DNA from: Desulfitobacterium hafniense DCB-2
GTDB taxonomy: Bacteria > Bacillota > Desulfitobacteriia > Desulfitobacteriales > Desulfitobacteriaceae
Direction: 5' to 3'
Length of the DNA stretch: 64,000 nucleotides
Assembly (NCBI RefSeq): GCF_000021925.1
Contig: NC_011830.1
Coordinates: 2,008,501 to 2,072,500 of the forward strand
This document shows positions 52,844 to 60,935 of this stretch, piece by piece (the stretch's first letter is position 1; each line of letters begins with the position of its first letter). A program made the translations under genes and the position numbers. Below the pieces are notes generated by a model. It did no database searches, was not told the origin of the DNA, and was given only the letters and a program-made list of their open reading frames with translations.

Positions 52844-53860
52844 GTGGGCTTGTTGCAGGCAACAGCACAAAACAGCGATTCCCAACTGGAATCTTTAAAT
52901 CATTTAAACATCAAACCTTTTCTGGAAAGATTGCAGGAGAGCGGCGTTCTTCCTCTGAAAAGCAAAGAGGCGATTCAGACCATGCAGATGAACGTGGGCA
53001 AGATCTGTAATTTAAGCTGCAAGCATTGCCATGTGGAAGCGGGGCCGCTGCGGAGGGAATCCATGTCCCAGGCTGTTATGGCCCAAGGCTTACAGGTCAT
53101 GGCGGACCATGGGATCAAGGCCTTGGATATCACCGGCGGCGCGCCGGAATTAAATCCTAATTTTCCTTGGCTGATTCAGGAAGCGAAAAAACTGAACCGC
53201 CAGGTGATGACGAGAACCAATCTGACGGTACTGGACGATGAAAAATATGGATGGATGCCGGAATTTTACGCGGAGCATCAGGTGGAAGTTGTTTCCTCCC
53301 TGCCTTATTATACGGAGAAGGATGCCGACCGCATGCGGGGGAATGGGGTTTTCCAGTCCTCGATCAAACTGCTGAAAAAGTTCAATGAACTGGGCTATGG
53401 CCGGGAGGGCGGCAGTTTAAAGCTGAACCTTGTCTACAATCCGGGGGGCGCTTTTCTGCCGGCGGCCCAGCAGGGGATCGAGGCCGATTACCGCCGGGTT
53501 TTGCTGGATCAGCATGGCATTACCTTCAATAGTTTATTTGCCATCGGCAATTTCCCGGTGGGCCGGTTTTTAACTTTCCTGAAGAATTCCGGCAATCTCC
53601 AGCGCTACATGGAACAGCTGGCGGGGGCCTTTAATCCGTCCACCGTCCAAAATGTCATGTGCCGGGATATGGTTTCCCTCAGCTGGGATGGTTATCTTTA
53701 TGATTGTGATTTTAATCAGATGCTGGGGCTGCCCGATTCCCCCCAGCATATCTCCGCCTGCCGGAAAGAAGATCTCTGCCGGCGGGAAATCACGGTTCAC
53801 AATCACTGTTATGCCTGCACGGCCGGCAGCGGTTCAAGCTGCGGCGGGTCTGTCGTGTAA
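52844..53860 (+). CDS. arsS: ArsS-like radical SAM enzyme (arsenosugar precursor synthase family)
   Basis: The protein is about 338 residues. The radical SAM site CNLSCKHC is followed by HVEAGP. DITGGAPELNP and NLVYNPGGAFLP are typical ArsS/DUF3641 segments, and the C-terminus has CYACTAGSGSSCGG, the family's terminal Cys motif (a Sec/Cys motif in some relatives). ArsS joins a SAM-derived 5'-deoxyadenosyl group to dimethylarsenite. GTG 52844 or TTG 52850/52853 may be the start. With arsM, the AhpD-like and symporter genes it suggests organoarsenical synthesis. Confidence 0.85.
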   Translation: MGLLQATAQNSDSQLESLNHLNIKPFLERLQESGVLPLKSKEAIQTMQMNVGKICNLSCKHCHVEAGPLRRESMSQAVMAQGLQVMADHGIKALDITGGAPELNPNFPWLIQEAKKLNRQVMTRTNLTVLDDEKYGWMPEFYAEHQVEVVSSLPYYTEKDADRMRGNGVFQSSIKLLKKFNELGYGREGGSLKLNLVYNPGGAFLPAAQQGIEADYRRVLLDQHGITFNSLFAIGNFPVGRFLTFLKNSGNLQRYMEQLAGAFNPSTVQNVMCRDMVSLSWDGYLYDCDFNQMLGLPDSPQHISACRKEDLCRREITVHNHCYACTAGSGSSCGGSVV

Positions 53861-53888
53861 AAGCCAAATAAAAGAGTTGGAGGAAGAG

Positions 53889-54893
53889 ATGATGAATAAA
53901 ACTATTCGTGAAATCGTAGATAAGGCTCTGGGCGGCGGAGAAATCGGCGCCGCTGAATTGAGAGCGCTGTTTGCTGTCGATTACCTGTCTGAAGAATCCT
54001 ATTTAATTCAATATGCTTCCCGCAAAATGAGCGATGACGCCTGCCAGGGCAAAGCGGAAGTCCATGCCCAGGTAGGATTGAACTCTGGTTCCTGTCCCCG
54101 GGACTGTCAATTCTGTTCTTTTGCGGCCATGAATAAGATTTTTACCAGCTCCAAAGTACGCCCTCTGGAAGAAATTATCGAAAGTTGCTTGAATTTCGAA
54201 GCGGGAGGTGCCAACGCCATTTATCTGATGGCCACCGCTACCTATAAATTTGCCGATTTCCTGAAGGTGGGCAGGGAAGTGAAGCAGGCTTTAAAAACAG
54301 CAGTTCCCCTGATTGCCAATGTGGGGGATTTTGACGAGGATGAAGCCAGGGCTTTGAAAAAGAGCGGCTTCGACGGAATTTACCATGCGGTGCGCCTGGG
54401 GGAGGGTGTCATTACAAAAATTGATCCCCGGAAAAGGCTGCAAACCATCGACCTGGCCGCCAAGGCAGGCTTAAAGGTTGGAACCTGCCTGGAGCCGGTA
54501 GGACCGGAGCATACCCTGGAGGAACTGGTGGAAAAGACCCTCATCACCCGGGATATGAAACCGGCTTACAGCGGTGCCGGACGGCGGGTCAATATCCCGG
54601 GTTCGCCCCTGGCGGCCCATGGCTCGTTGTCCTATGCGCAAATGGCGCCTATCCTGGCGGCGGTCCGTCTGGCTGTGGGTTACGATGTGGTAGGAAATTG
54701 CACCCATGAGCCCAATAAGATCGGAGCTATGGCCGGAGCCAGCCTCCTGTGGGCCGAGGTGGGCTCCAATCCCCGGGATACCAGCGAAAGCACGGTGCGC
54801 GGCTGGACTGTAAAAAATACCCAGGAAGTGTTGACAGAGGCCGGGTGGGAGGTCCTGGAGGGACCGTCGGTAATGTTCGGGGCTTCGGCATGA
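53889..54893 (+). CDS. BioB-like radical SAM protein
   Basis: The 334-residue protein has the radical SAM motif CPRDCQFC preceded by NSGS, as in biotin synthase relatives. It continues with TCLEPVGPEHT and the C-terminal VGSNPRDTSESTVRGWT segment. It lacks an adjacent biotin operon, and residues binding the auxiliary [2Fe-2S] of BioB cannot be confirmed by eye. It follows the arsS-like gene by 28 bp and probably acts on an intermediate of the same pathway. True biotin synthase activity seems unlikely. Confidence 0.82.
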   Translation: MMNKTIREIVDKALGGGEIGAAELRALFAVDYLSEESYLIQYASRKMSDDACQGKAEVHAQVGLNSGSCPRDCQFCSFAAMNKIFTSSKVRPLEEIIESCLNFEAGGANAIYLMATATYKFADFLKVGREVKQALKTAVPLIANVGDFDEDEARALKKSGFDGIYHAVRLGEGVITKIDPRKRLQTIDLAAKAGLKVGTCLEPVGPEHTLEELVEKTLITRDMKPAYSGAGRRVNIPGSPLAAHGSLSYAQMAPILAAVRLAVGYDVVGNCTHEPNKIGAMAGASLLWAEVGSNPRDTSESTVRGWTVKNTQEVLTEAGWEVLEGPSVMFGASA

Positions 54894-54980
54894 TGATGGC
54901 GGCTTGATGCGAAAGAGCAATGACCGTTGCGACTGTATAAAGCAGAGTTTATGGTATCAGATGAAAAAGGAGATTGCGTA

Positions 54981-56429
54981 ATGGAAAGTTTTCAAGGCTA
55001 CTTATTTTGGGGTTTTTTAATTGTTTACGGAATGATTATGATGGCTATTTCTCCTCGTGTCATAACACTGGGCGGTTTTTTCCGCGGTGAAGATAAGCAT
55101 GGACGTGCCTCATCACCCTTCTTATTGACCGCCAGTATCTTTATCAGCTGGATTTTTGCCAAATCCGTCACCAATGCGGCCAATCTGGGCGCTCAGTACG
55201 GCATTGTAGGCGGACTTGCCTACGCCTCGTACTGGCTGTGCATACCTTTGGCCGGTTTTGCCATTTATCGCCTGCGTACCAAATTCGCAGCCAAAGGTTT
55301 GGTTAGTTTCCTCACCTCAAATTACGGTCCGGCCGCGGCGCTGGCTTTTTCGGCAGCCATTCTGATTCGCCTGTTCAATGAGGTTTGGAGCAATTCTTCA
55401 GTGGTTGGTGCTTATTACGGTGACGGCGGCAGCACGGCATTTATTTGGGGAGCGGTGCTCTTTACGCTTATCACGCTTGCTTATTCCATGCGGGGAGGGT
55501 TGCGCAGTTCTATTGTTACCGACACGATTCAGGCCGTTTTATTCGTTGTGGTTTTAGTATTCGTCATCGCTTGGATTGTACCTAAGCATCCGATCGGTGA
55601 ATATGTTTCATCGGGCGTGTGGGGTCTCAGCACGGGTGTAGACATGCTGCTGGTAACACTTTTGCAGATCTTCAGTTACCCGTTTCACGACCCGGTTTTG
55701 ACTGACCGCGGCTTCATCAGTGAAGAAAAAATTATGGTGAAAGCTTTTATTGCCTCCGGCGTGCTGGGTTTTTTCGCTATTTTGATCTTCAGCTTTATCG
55801 GCATTCATTACACCTTGCTGGGTCTGCCGTCTTCAGGGAATGTTCCTGCTGCCTTGGGTAAAGTGATGTCCACGGCAATGTTCTTCTTCATGGCGGTCAT
55901 TATGATTTCCGCCGCCGGTTCGACTCTGGATTCCACTTTCTCAAGTCTGGCCAAACTATGCGCCCAGGAGCTGCCCGCCCTGGCAGGAAAAGATTTCGGC
56001 AATAAAGCGCGCATTATCGGCATGTTTGTCATGCTCGTCTTTGCTTTAATCGGAAATCTGCCCATGATTGTCGGAACAGATATTTTGAAAGCGACAACAA
56101 TCAGCGGAACCATGGTGATGGGGCTGGCGCCGATCTTTTTGCTGCACGGATTGGTAAAGCCTACCCGGCTGGGTTTTCATTTGAGTTTTTGGACCGGTAT
56201 CGTTTTAGGTATCGCCTTTACTGTCGGCGCGGTTCCCTCAAGCATTGGGATCGGCGGCGGCACCAATGGGGTTCTGCTGGCCGTGAACCTGTACGGGCTC
56301 ATTTTGTGCACTCTGGGTTATATCATTCCGGGGCTGATTGTCTCAGCCCGTGAGGCGAAAGAAAGTGGACCGAGTGGCTCAGCACACGAAGCGATTGCAG
56401 CGGCAGGCGAAATAGAGGAGCGTGCTTAA
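54981..56429 (+). CDS. sodium:solute symporter (SSS family)
   Basis: The 482-residue protein has about 13 hydrophobic segments. It has the central loop RLRTKFAAKGLVSFL and a Na+/substrate-binding-like SAAGSTLDSTFSSLAKL segment, consistent with SSS/pantothenate-type carriers. ATG 54981 follows AAAAGGAG. It overlaps nothing and is followed three bases later by the phosphoesterase-like gene. It may import a precursor or move an organoarsenical. Confidence 0.88.
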   Translation: MESFQGYLFWGFLIVYGMIMMAISPRVITLGGFFRGEDKHGRASSPFLLTASIFISWIFAKSVTNAANLGAQYGIVGGLAYASYWLCIPLAGFAIYRLRTKFAAKGLVSFLTSNYGPAAALAFSAAILIRLFNEVWSNSSVVGAYYGDGGSTAFIWGAVLFTLITLAYSMRGGLRSSIVTDTIQAVLFVVVLVFVIAWIVPKHPIGEYVSSGVWGLSTGVDMLLVTLLQIFSYPFHDPVLTDRGFISEEKIMVKAFIASGVLGFFAILIFSFIGIHYTLLGLPSSGNVPAALGKVMSTAMFFFMAVIMISAAGSTLDSTFSSLAKLCAQELPALAGKDFGNKARIIGMFVMLVFALIGNLPMIVGTDILKATTISGTMVMGLAPIFLLHGLVKPTRLGFHLSFWTGIVLGIAFTVGAVPSSIGIGGGTNGVLLAVNLYGLILCTLGYIIPGLIVSAREAKESGPSGSAHEAIAAAGEIEERA

Positions 56430-56432
56430 GAA

Positions 56433-57377
56433 ATGATTTCAGCAGGAAGAAGCTGTCCCGCCGATTATGCCCTGCCGCCCAAACTTTTTGAGGCCGAACC
56501 TTGTGGCCATTGTGATACACTCTATGTGGCCGGCGGGATATACGGCAATCCGGAAGCCTTGAAAACGCTTGCGCTTTTAGCTGATGAAGAGAATGCTTCC
56601 CTGGTGGTGGTTAACGGAGACATGCACTGGTTTGACAAGACTGCTCAGGATTTTATCCATACGGAGAGATTGGCTGAGCCGTACATCAAGCTGATCGGCA
56701 ACGTGGAGGCGGAACTCAGACGGGAAACCGACATCGGTGCAGGCTGCGGATGCGCTTATCCGGACTGTGTTTCCCAGGAGGCCGTGGAGCGTTCCAATCT
56801 CATTCATCGGGAATTAAAAGAGGCGCTTGCGTTCCTGCCCGAATATAAAGCTGCGCTGGCAAGGCGCCCCGGTGTCGCTGTTGTTGAAGTCGGGAAGCAA
56901 CGAGTGGCGATCTCTCACGGTGATGAACAGTTTCTGGCGGGATGGGGGTGCTCCAGGGAATTTTTAGCGGAAGCCGGGCGGCAAACCGAACTCGCCCGCT
57001 GGATGTCCGAGCGCAGGATAGATGTGCTGGCGACAACACATACCTGCGCGCCTGCCGCCCTGGCCTGGGGGCATGGAGCGGTCATCAATAACGGCGCGGC
57101 AGGTATGCCGAATTTCAAAGGGCAGTTTGGCGGTTTAATCACCCGGATTGCAGCTTTGCCCCATCAGGACGCTTTATATCGCGGTAAAGTCGGGGGACTT
57201 TATATTGAAGCATTACCCCTCCGCTACGATCATGAGGCATTTATAAGATGGTTTGATGACCTATGGCCCCAGGAAAGCCCTGGGGAGGTATCCTACCGGG
57301 AACGCATCGTCCAAGGCACTGAAGATGAGATTGAAGACGCCCTGTTGGGAGGATTTCTCAGGTGCAATAACAAATAA
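56433..57377 (+). CDS. metallophosphoesterase-like protein with degenerate metal site
   Basis: The 314-residue protein is laid out like a calcineurin-type phosphoesterase: VAGGIYGNPEAL, VVNGDMHWFD, IGNVEAE, SHGDEQ, TTHTC and NNGAAGMPNF stand where DxHGN, GDxxD, GNHE, H, GHTH and NPGS usually occur. The first Asp and His are replaced (GGIYGN) and GNHE is GNVE, so the metal site is altered or reorganised. It starts four bases after the symporter stop. Related proteins accompany arsenosugar genes; phosphatase activity is plausible but unproven. Confidence 0.75.
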   Translation: MISAGRSCPADYALPPKLFEAEPCGHCDTLYVAGGIYGNPEALKTLALLADEENASLVVVNGDMHWFDKTAQDFIHTERLAEPYIKLIGNVEAELRRETDIGAGCGCAYPDCVSQEAVERSNLIHRELKEALAFLPEYKAALARRPGVAVVEVGKQRVAISHGDEQFLAGWGCSREFLAEAGRQTELARWMSERRIDVLATTHTCAPAALAWGHGAVINNGAAGMPNFKGQFGGLITRIAALPHQDALYRGKVGGLYIEALPLRYDHEAFIRWFDDLWPQESPGEVSYRERIVQGTEDEIEDALLGGFLRCNNK

Positions 57378-57400
57378 TAATCTTCGCGCAGGGAAAAGGT

Positions 57401-57438
57401 CTGTCCAAGATTGGAAACCGGATTCGAATCTTGGACAG
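57401..57438. other. 12-bp perfect inverted repeat after the arsenic-like cluster
   Basis: CTGTCCAAGATT and its complement are separated by 14 bp. No T run follows, so termination is uncertain. Confidence 0.5.
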
Positions 57439-57443
57439 GTAAC

Positions 57444-57557
57444 CCCGTTAGCGGCGCCAACAACATTGGTGCGGAAACGGGGGTCAATCCCCGGGATACT
57501 GCGGCGGACACCACGAAAGGACGCGGGCTTTACATACCTGGCCCAGGGGGACGGTAA
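57444..57557 (+). pseudogene. BioB-like C-terminal gene remnant
   Basis: One frame reads VSGANNIGAETGVNPRDTAA and continues DTTKGRGL before a stop at 57555. This strongly resembles the C-terminal end of biotin synthase-type radical SAM proteins and is similar to the end of the 53889 gene (VGSNPRDTSESTVRGW). No catalytic N-terminal part exists nearby. It is probably the relic of a second copy lost by deletion. Confidence 0.7.
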
Positions 57558-57580
57558 GCGTATAGAGCCGGCATTACTAC

Positions 57581-58336
57581 TCAGTCCTGCCGGGACTTGG
57601 GCCGAATTTCCCCAAAAAGATCCGGCAAGTGTATCTCCAGGCCTGGAAAAAGCGGAGATCGGACGGTTTCATCTTCCCGGAAAATGGTCAGACCTTCGAT
57701 ATCCCTTTCCGGGGAAAAAGCATAGTGAGTGATGCTCTGCTCCGCCAAATCCACAATCCAGTATTCCCGGACGCCGCTTTTCATGTAAAGGTTTAACTTC
57801 GTCACCATATCCTTGCCTTTCGTGGATGGGGACAGGACTTCCACCACCAGGGAGGGAATCCCCTCGTAGCGGTTGTCGGCATTGACTTTCTCTTCGTCGC
57901 AGACCACCACGATATCCGGCTGCACCACATTGGGATCTTCCTCAAATTTAGTCGCATAGCCGAAGAGCCTTACGTCCAGGGGCGCGGTCAAAGACCGGCA
58001 GGGTTTTCCTTTAAAATAGTTGTAAAAATGCCAGGCGATCTCATTGACTGCTACCTGGTGGTCAAAAGCAGGGGAGGCCAGCAGGTAGACTTCACCGTCG
58101 ATCAGTTCGTAGCGCTGATCGGAGGATTCCACCAGCTCCCTATACTCTTCGTAGCTGATCTTTCTGGTCGTTTTGTACTTTAGCGCTTCTTCGTGGAGCA
58201 GAAAATAATCCGGTTCGTTATAGCGGGTGAGCTTGGCGACGCTCCGGCCGTTTTTGGTGATAATGATATCTTCCTTTTCGGTCAGGGCCAGATATTTGCC
58301 GAAGGCGTTTTGCAGGTCTGTGGCATTGATCCGCAT
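57581..58336 (-). CDS. Phd/YefM antitoxin domain fused to Uma2 (DUF820) nuclease-fold domain
   Basis: The 251-residue protein's first 55 residues are a Phd/YefM-type DNA-binding domain (RINATDLQNAFGKYL...IIITKNGRSVAKL). Residues about 70-240 are a Uma2 domain of the PD-(D/E)XK fold: YELIDGEVYLLASP, QPDIVVV, SLVVEVLSPST and REYWIVDL, the last three carrying the acidic/Lys-type core residues. The start at 58336 follows GGAGGTG. The fusion of an antitoxin-like repressor with a nuclease-like domain is unusual. A sigma-A-like promoter lies upstream. Confidence 0.85.
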   Translation of the reverse strand: MRINATDLQNAFGKYLALTEKEDIIITKNGRSVAKLTRYNEPDYFLLHEEALKYKTTRKISYEEYRELVESSDQRYELIDGEVYLLASPAFDHQVAVNEIAWHFYNYFKGKPCRSLTAPLDVRLFGYATKFEEDPNVVQPDIVVVCDEEKVNADNRYEGIPSLVVEVLSPSTKGKDMVTKLNLYMKSGVREYWIVDLAEQSITHYAFSPERDIEGLTIFREDETVRSPLFPGLEIHLPDLFGEIRPKSRQD

Positions 58337-58367
58337 GGGGCCACCTCCATTCATCATGTTAGCTATT

Positions 58368-58396
58368 AATATAAATGATTATAGCTATTTAATCAA
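58368..58396 (-). promoter_or_regulatory. sigma-A-like promoter of Phd-Uma2 gene
   Basis: On the minus strand TTGATT and TATATT are 17 bp apart, 32 bp before the start codon. Direct TAGCTATT repeats overlap it and could bind the Phd-like domain. Confidence 0.6.
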
Positions 58397-58512
58397 GAAT
58401 AAATTGGCTATTTATCTTGGCGGTATTGGCATCGCCAGGTCAGTCTGCTCACCATGGAAAGCATACAGAAGATGCAAGCCAAGGGCGTAATCACGGTCAG
58501 TGATAATGAGCA

Positions 58513-58571
58513 GGGACAAAGGCAAAGCTGCCTCGACACATAAAAGTTTAAGGCAGCTTTGCTTTTGTCCC
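58513..58571 (+). terminator. long hairpin, probable terminator
   Basis: GGGACAAA-GCAAAGCTGCCT pairs with its complement AGGCAGCTTTGC-TTTTGTCCC around a 17-base loop. It separates the region from the moaA promoter. No intact upstream gene is seen. Confidence 0.7.
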
Positions 58572-58705
58572 ATTTGTTTCAATTTAAGAAAAAGTTTTCA
58601 AAAATGACAAAAGACAAAAATGAATTTGCTGTAATAATTACGAGAACGGCCATAAAACCCTTATTTAACGGGCGTTTGCTGGTTTTGCTTTTGCTTATAC
58701 CGGCT

Positions 58706-58721
58706 TGGCATATTAATTGCA
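58706..58721 (+). promoter_or_regulatory. sigma-54 promoter of moaA
   Basis: TGGCATATTAATTGCA has exact GG-N10-GC spacing, 49 bp before the ATG at 58771. It overlaps the longer reading-frame start at 58717, which is therefore rejected. Confidence 0.88.
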
Positions 58722-58770
58722 TTATATTAGAGAAACAGAGACAGCCCTTATGTTTAAGGAGTGTGGAATT

Positions 58771-59730
58771 ATGCTGGATTCCCATGGAAGAGATATTAAC
58801 TATCTGCGGATATCTGTAACAGGGATGTGCAATTTAAGGTGTAGCTACTGTATGCCGGAAGGGGGAATCAAGAAGAAGGCCCATAAGGAAATTCTCAGCC
58901 TCGAAACAATTGAGCAAATAGCTTTCAGCGCTGTTGATTTAGGCTTTCAAAAGATAAGAATTACAGGAGGAGAACCTCTTGTCAGGAAGGGAATTATCGA
59001 CGTTATTCATCAGATCGCTCAGCTTAAATCACGGGGATTAAAAGATTTAGGACTAACGACGAACGGAACCTTACTCAGTGGGTATGCCGATGAACTCAAG
59101 AAAATGGGACTAACAAGAGTGAATATTAGCCTCGATAGCTTGGATGCGGAGAAATATTCCCAGATTACGAGAGGCGGCAAGCTTTCTTCTGTCCTTGAAG
59201 GAATTCAAGCGGCCAAAGAGGCCAAGTTATGGCCTCTGAAGATCAACGTTGTCCTTATCGGCGGATTCAATGATGATGAAATCGAAGAATTTGTGAATTT
59301 GACCCGGGAAGATGATGTTGAAGTTCGCTTCATAGAACTCATGCCCATAGGAGAAGCAAGCGGCTGGGATCGGGAACATTTTTTGTCAGGTACGGAGATT
59401 TTAAAAAGAGTGCCACAATTGATGCCTTTAGCTGTTAAAGGGCAGGGAGCAGTGGCACGCCTTTATAAACTTCCCAATAGCAAAGGCAGAGTGGGAATCA
59501 TCAGCCCCTTGAGCAATCATTTCTGCAACTATTGCAATCGAATTAGAATTACCCCTGATGGTAAGCTTAAACCCTGTCTGCATTCTGATCTTGAATTGGA
59601 TATCCGCAATTATGGCGAAGATTACGAAAGATTTTTATTGGATGGTGTCTTTGCCAAACCCAATCGACACTCGATGCAAAACGAAGATTATGAGCCGGTT
59701 TTACGCAACATGAATGAGATAGGCGGGTGA
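58771..59730 (+). CDS. moaA: GTP 3',8-cyclase MoaA
   Basis: The 319-residue protein has the radical SAM site CNLRCSYC at 20-27, GGEPLVRKG, TTNGTLL, and the second cluster CNYCNRIRITPDGKLKPC. It ends in Gly-Gly, required for activity in MoaA. It catalyses the first step of molybdopterin synthesis (GTP to 3',8-cyclo-7,8-dihydro-GTP, then cPMP with MoaC). It stands alone behind a sigma-54 promoter, apart from other moa genes, so cofactor supply is apparently co-regulated with the molybdoenzymes. The ribosome site is AAGGAG. Confidence 0.95.
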   Translation: MLDSHGRDINYLRISVTGMCNLRCSYCMPEGGIKKKAHKEILSLETIEQIAFSAVDLGFQKIRITGGEPLVRKGIIDVIHQIAQLKSRGLKDLGLTTNGTLLSGYADELKKMGLTRVNISLDSLDAEKYSQITRGGKLSSVLEGIQAAKEAKLWPLKINVVLIGGFNDDEIEEFVNLTREDDVEVRFIELMPIGEASGWDREHFLSGTEILKRVPQLMPLAVKGQGAVARLYKLPNSKGRVGIISPLSNHFCNYCNRIRITPDGKLKPCLHSDLELDIRNYGEDYERFLLDGVFAKPNRHSMQNEDYEPVLRNMNEIGG

Positions 59731-59753
59731 ACTTCTATGCCTAAAGCTGACAT

Positions 59754-59782
59754 TGGCCATCCCTACTCATTAGGATGGGCCT
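59754..59782 (+). terminator. hairpin after moaA, weak terminator candidate
   Basis: GGCCATCC pairs with GGATGGGCC around CTACTCATTA; there is no T run. Confidence 0.4.
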
Positions 59783-59893
59783 GGCCTTGAATGATCCATC
59801 GAACAGAGATTAATCATGTCTGCATGAAAAGATTATGGTATAATATGGGTAGCCTACTGTAGGAGATGTTCAATGAGAAAGGCAGGTGAAAGT

Positions 59894-60799
59894 ATGAAGG
59901 AGTTCATCAGTCTTAAAATCGACTACGCCTTTAAGCTTATTTTTGGCAAAGAAGGCAATGAAGCCATCCTGATCGCCTTTCTCAATGCTGCCCTCAAGTT
60001 GCCCCAGGAACGCCGGATCGAAGCAATTACGATTATGAATCCGGAATTGAACAAAGAATACCAAGGAGATAAAAAATCGATCCTTGATGTTCGGGCCGAG
60101 ACCAGTGAAGGGATGCAGATTAATATTGAAATCCAATTGAGCAATCAATATGACATGGAGAAACGCTCGCTTTACTATTGGGCTGAGATGTACTCTCGTC
60201 AGATTCGCGAAGGTATGGCCTATAAAGAACTAGCCAAAGCAGTTACGATCAATATTTTGGATTTTAATTATTTGAAGCAGACTTCAAACTACCACAATGT
60301 GTTTCATCTCTATGAAGATGAAGAGAAATTTCAGCTGACCGATGCTCTGGAAATGCACTTCATGGAGCTGCCCAAGTTGCTGGCAAAGTGGAGAAACCGG
60401 GAAATCAGTCCCTGGGAAAATGAATTGGTACGCTGGTTATTGCTCCTGGAAGGAGCGGATAATCAGGAAATCTTGCAGACATTGGAGGAGATTGCTATGA
60501 AAGATCCCGTACTGCATCAAGCGATGACCGCTTGGGAGGAAACGAGTGATGATCCGAGAATCAGAGAAGCCTATTTTGATCGGCGCAAGGCTGTGCTGGA
60601 TGAAAAAGCAGCCATCAGAGAGGCTGAGCTTCGGTTGAAAGAAGCCCTTGAAAAAGGCAGAGCGGCAGGCATAGCAGCAGGTAAAGCGGAAGGTAAAGCA
60701 GAAGTGGCCAAAAAGCTCTTAGACCTGGGCTTTGAAATAACGAAAGTTGCCGAAGCGACGGGGTTGTCTGAAAAGGATATCAGGAGCTTAAAAGATTGA
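59894..60799 (+). CDS. Rpn/PD-(D/E)XK transposase-family protein
   Basis: The protein is about 301 residues. The start SLKIDYAFKLIFGKEGNEAIL, the SILDVRAET segment and NIEIQLSNQ give the PD-(D/E)XK core of the Rpn (recombination-promoting nuclease) family. YYWAEMYSRQI is typical, and a Lys/Ala/Glu-rich helical tail carries AAGKAEGKAEVAKKLLDLGF. Start 59894 follows AGGTGA; 59873 adds seven residues. No inverted repeats of a mobile element are visible around it. It is probably a genome-resident Rpn protein. Confidence 0.85.
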   Translation: MKEFISLKIDYAFKLIFGKEGNEAILIAFLNAALKLPQERRIEAITIMNPELNKEYQGDKKSILDVRAETSEGMQINIEIQLSNQYDMEKRSLYYWAEMYSRQIREGMAYKELAKAVTINILDFNYLKQTSNYHNVFHLYEDEEKFQLTDALEMHFMELPKLLAKWRNREISPWENELVRWLLLLEGADNQEILQTLEEIAMKDPVLHQAMTAWEETSDDPRIREAYFDRRKAVLDEKAAIREAELRLKEALEKGRAAGIAAGKAEGKAEVAKKLLDLGFEITKVAEATGLSEKDIRSLKD

Positions 60800-60857
60800 T
60801 TTCCAATGGAAGCGCAGGGTTTAGAAGGATTAAGTGGCATATTTCCAAGTGAAAAGG

Positions 60858-60906
60858 AAAAATTGAAGCCTAAGATCGGTTTTCCCGTTCTTAGGCTTCA
60901 ATTTTT
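60858..60906. terminator. bidirectional-type terminator, 18-bp perfect stem
   Basis: AAAAATTGAAGCCTAAGA and its exact complement flank a 13-base loop, with A and T runs at the outer ends. It follows the Rpn gene. Confidence 0.9.
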
Positions 60907-60935
60907 CCTGAATTATATACCGACCGGAAAATATC

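Larger units (their letters stand above)
58337..58770. other. 434-bp gap before moaA
   Basis: It contains the promoter of the leftward Phd-Uma2 gene (58368-58396), repeated TAGCTATT motifs near 58360-58390 that could be operators, a strong hairpin (58513-58571) and the sigma-54 promoter of moaA (58706-58721). A frame from about 58440 to 58543 (ESIQKMQAKGVITV...) may be a gene-end relic terminated by that hairpin. Confidence 0.6.

Noticed and set aside
57253..57732. 159-residue plus-strand frame over the phosphoesterase end and the Phd-Uma2 gene
   Set aside because: It spans a hairpin and a pseudogene in another frame and runs antisense through a solid minus-strand gene.
58227..58490. 87-residue plus-strand frame upstream of moaA
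   Set aside because: It is antisense to the Phd domain and crosses its promoter; at most a gene relic exists near 58440-58543.
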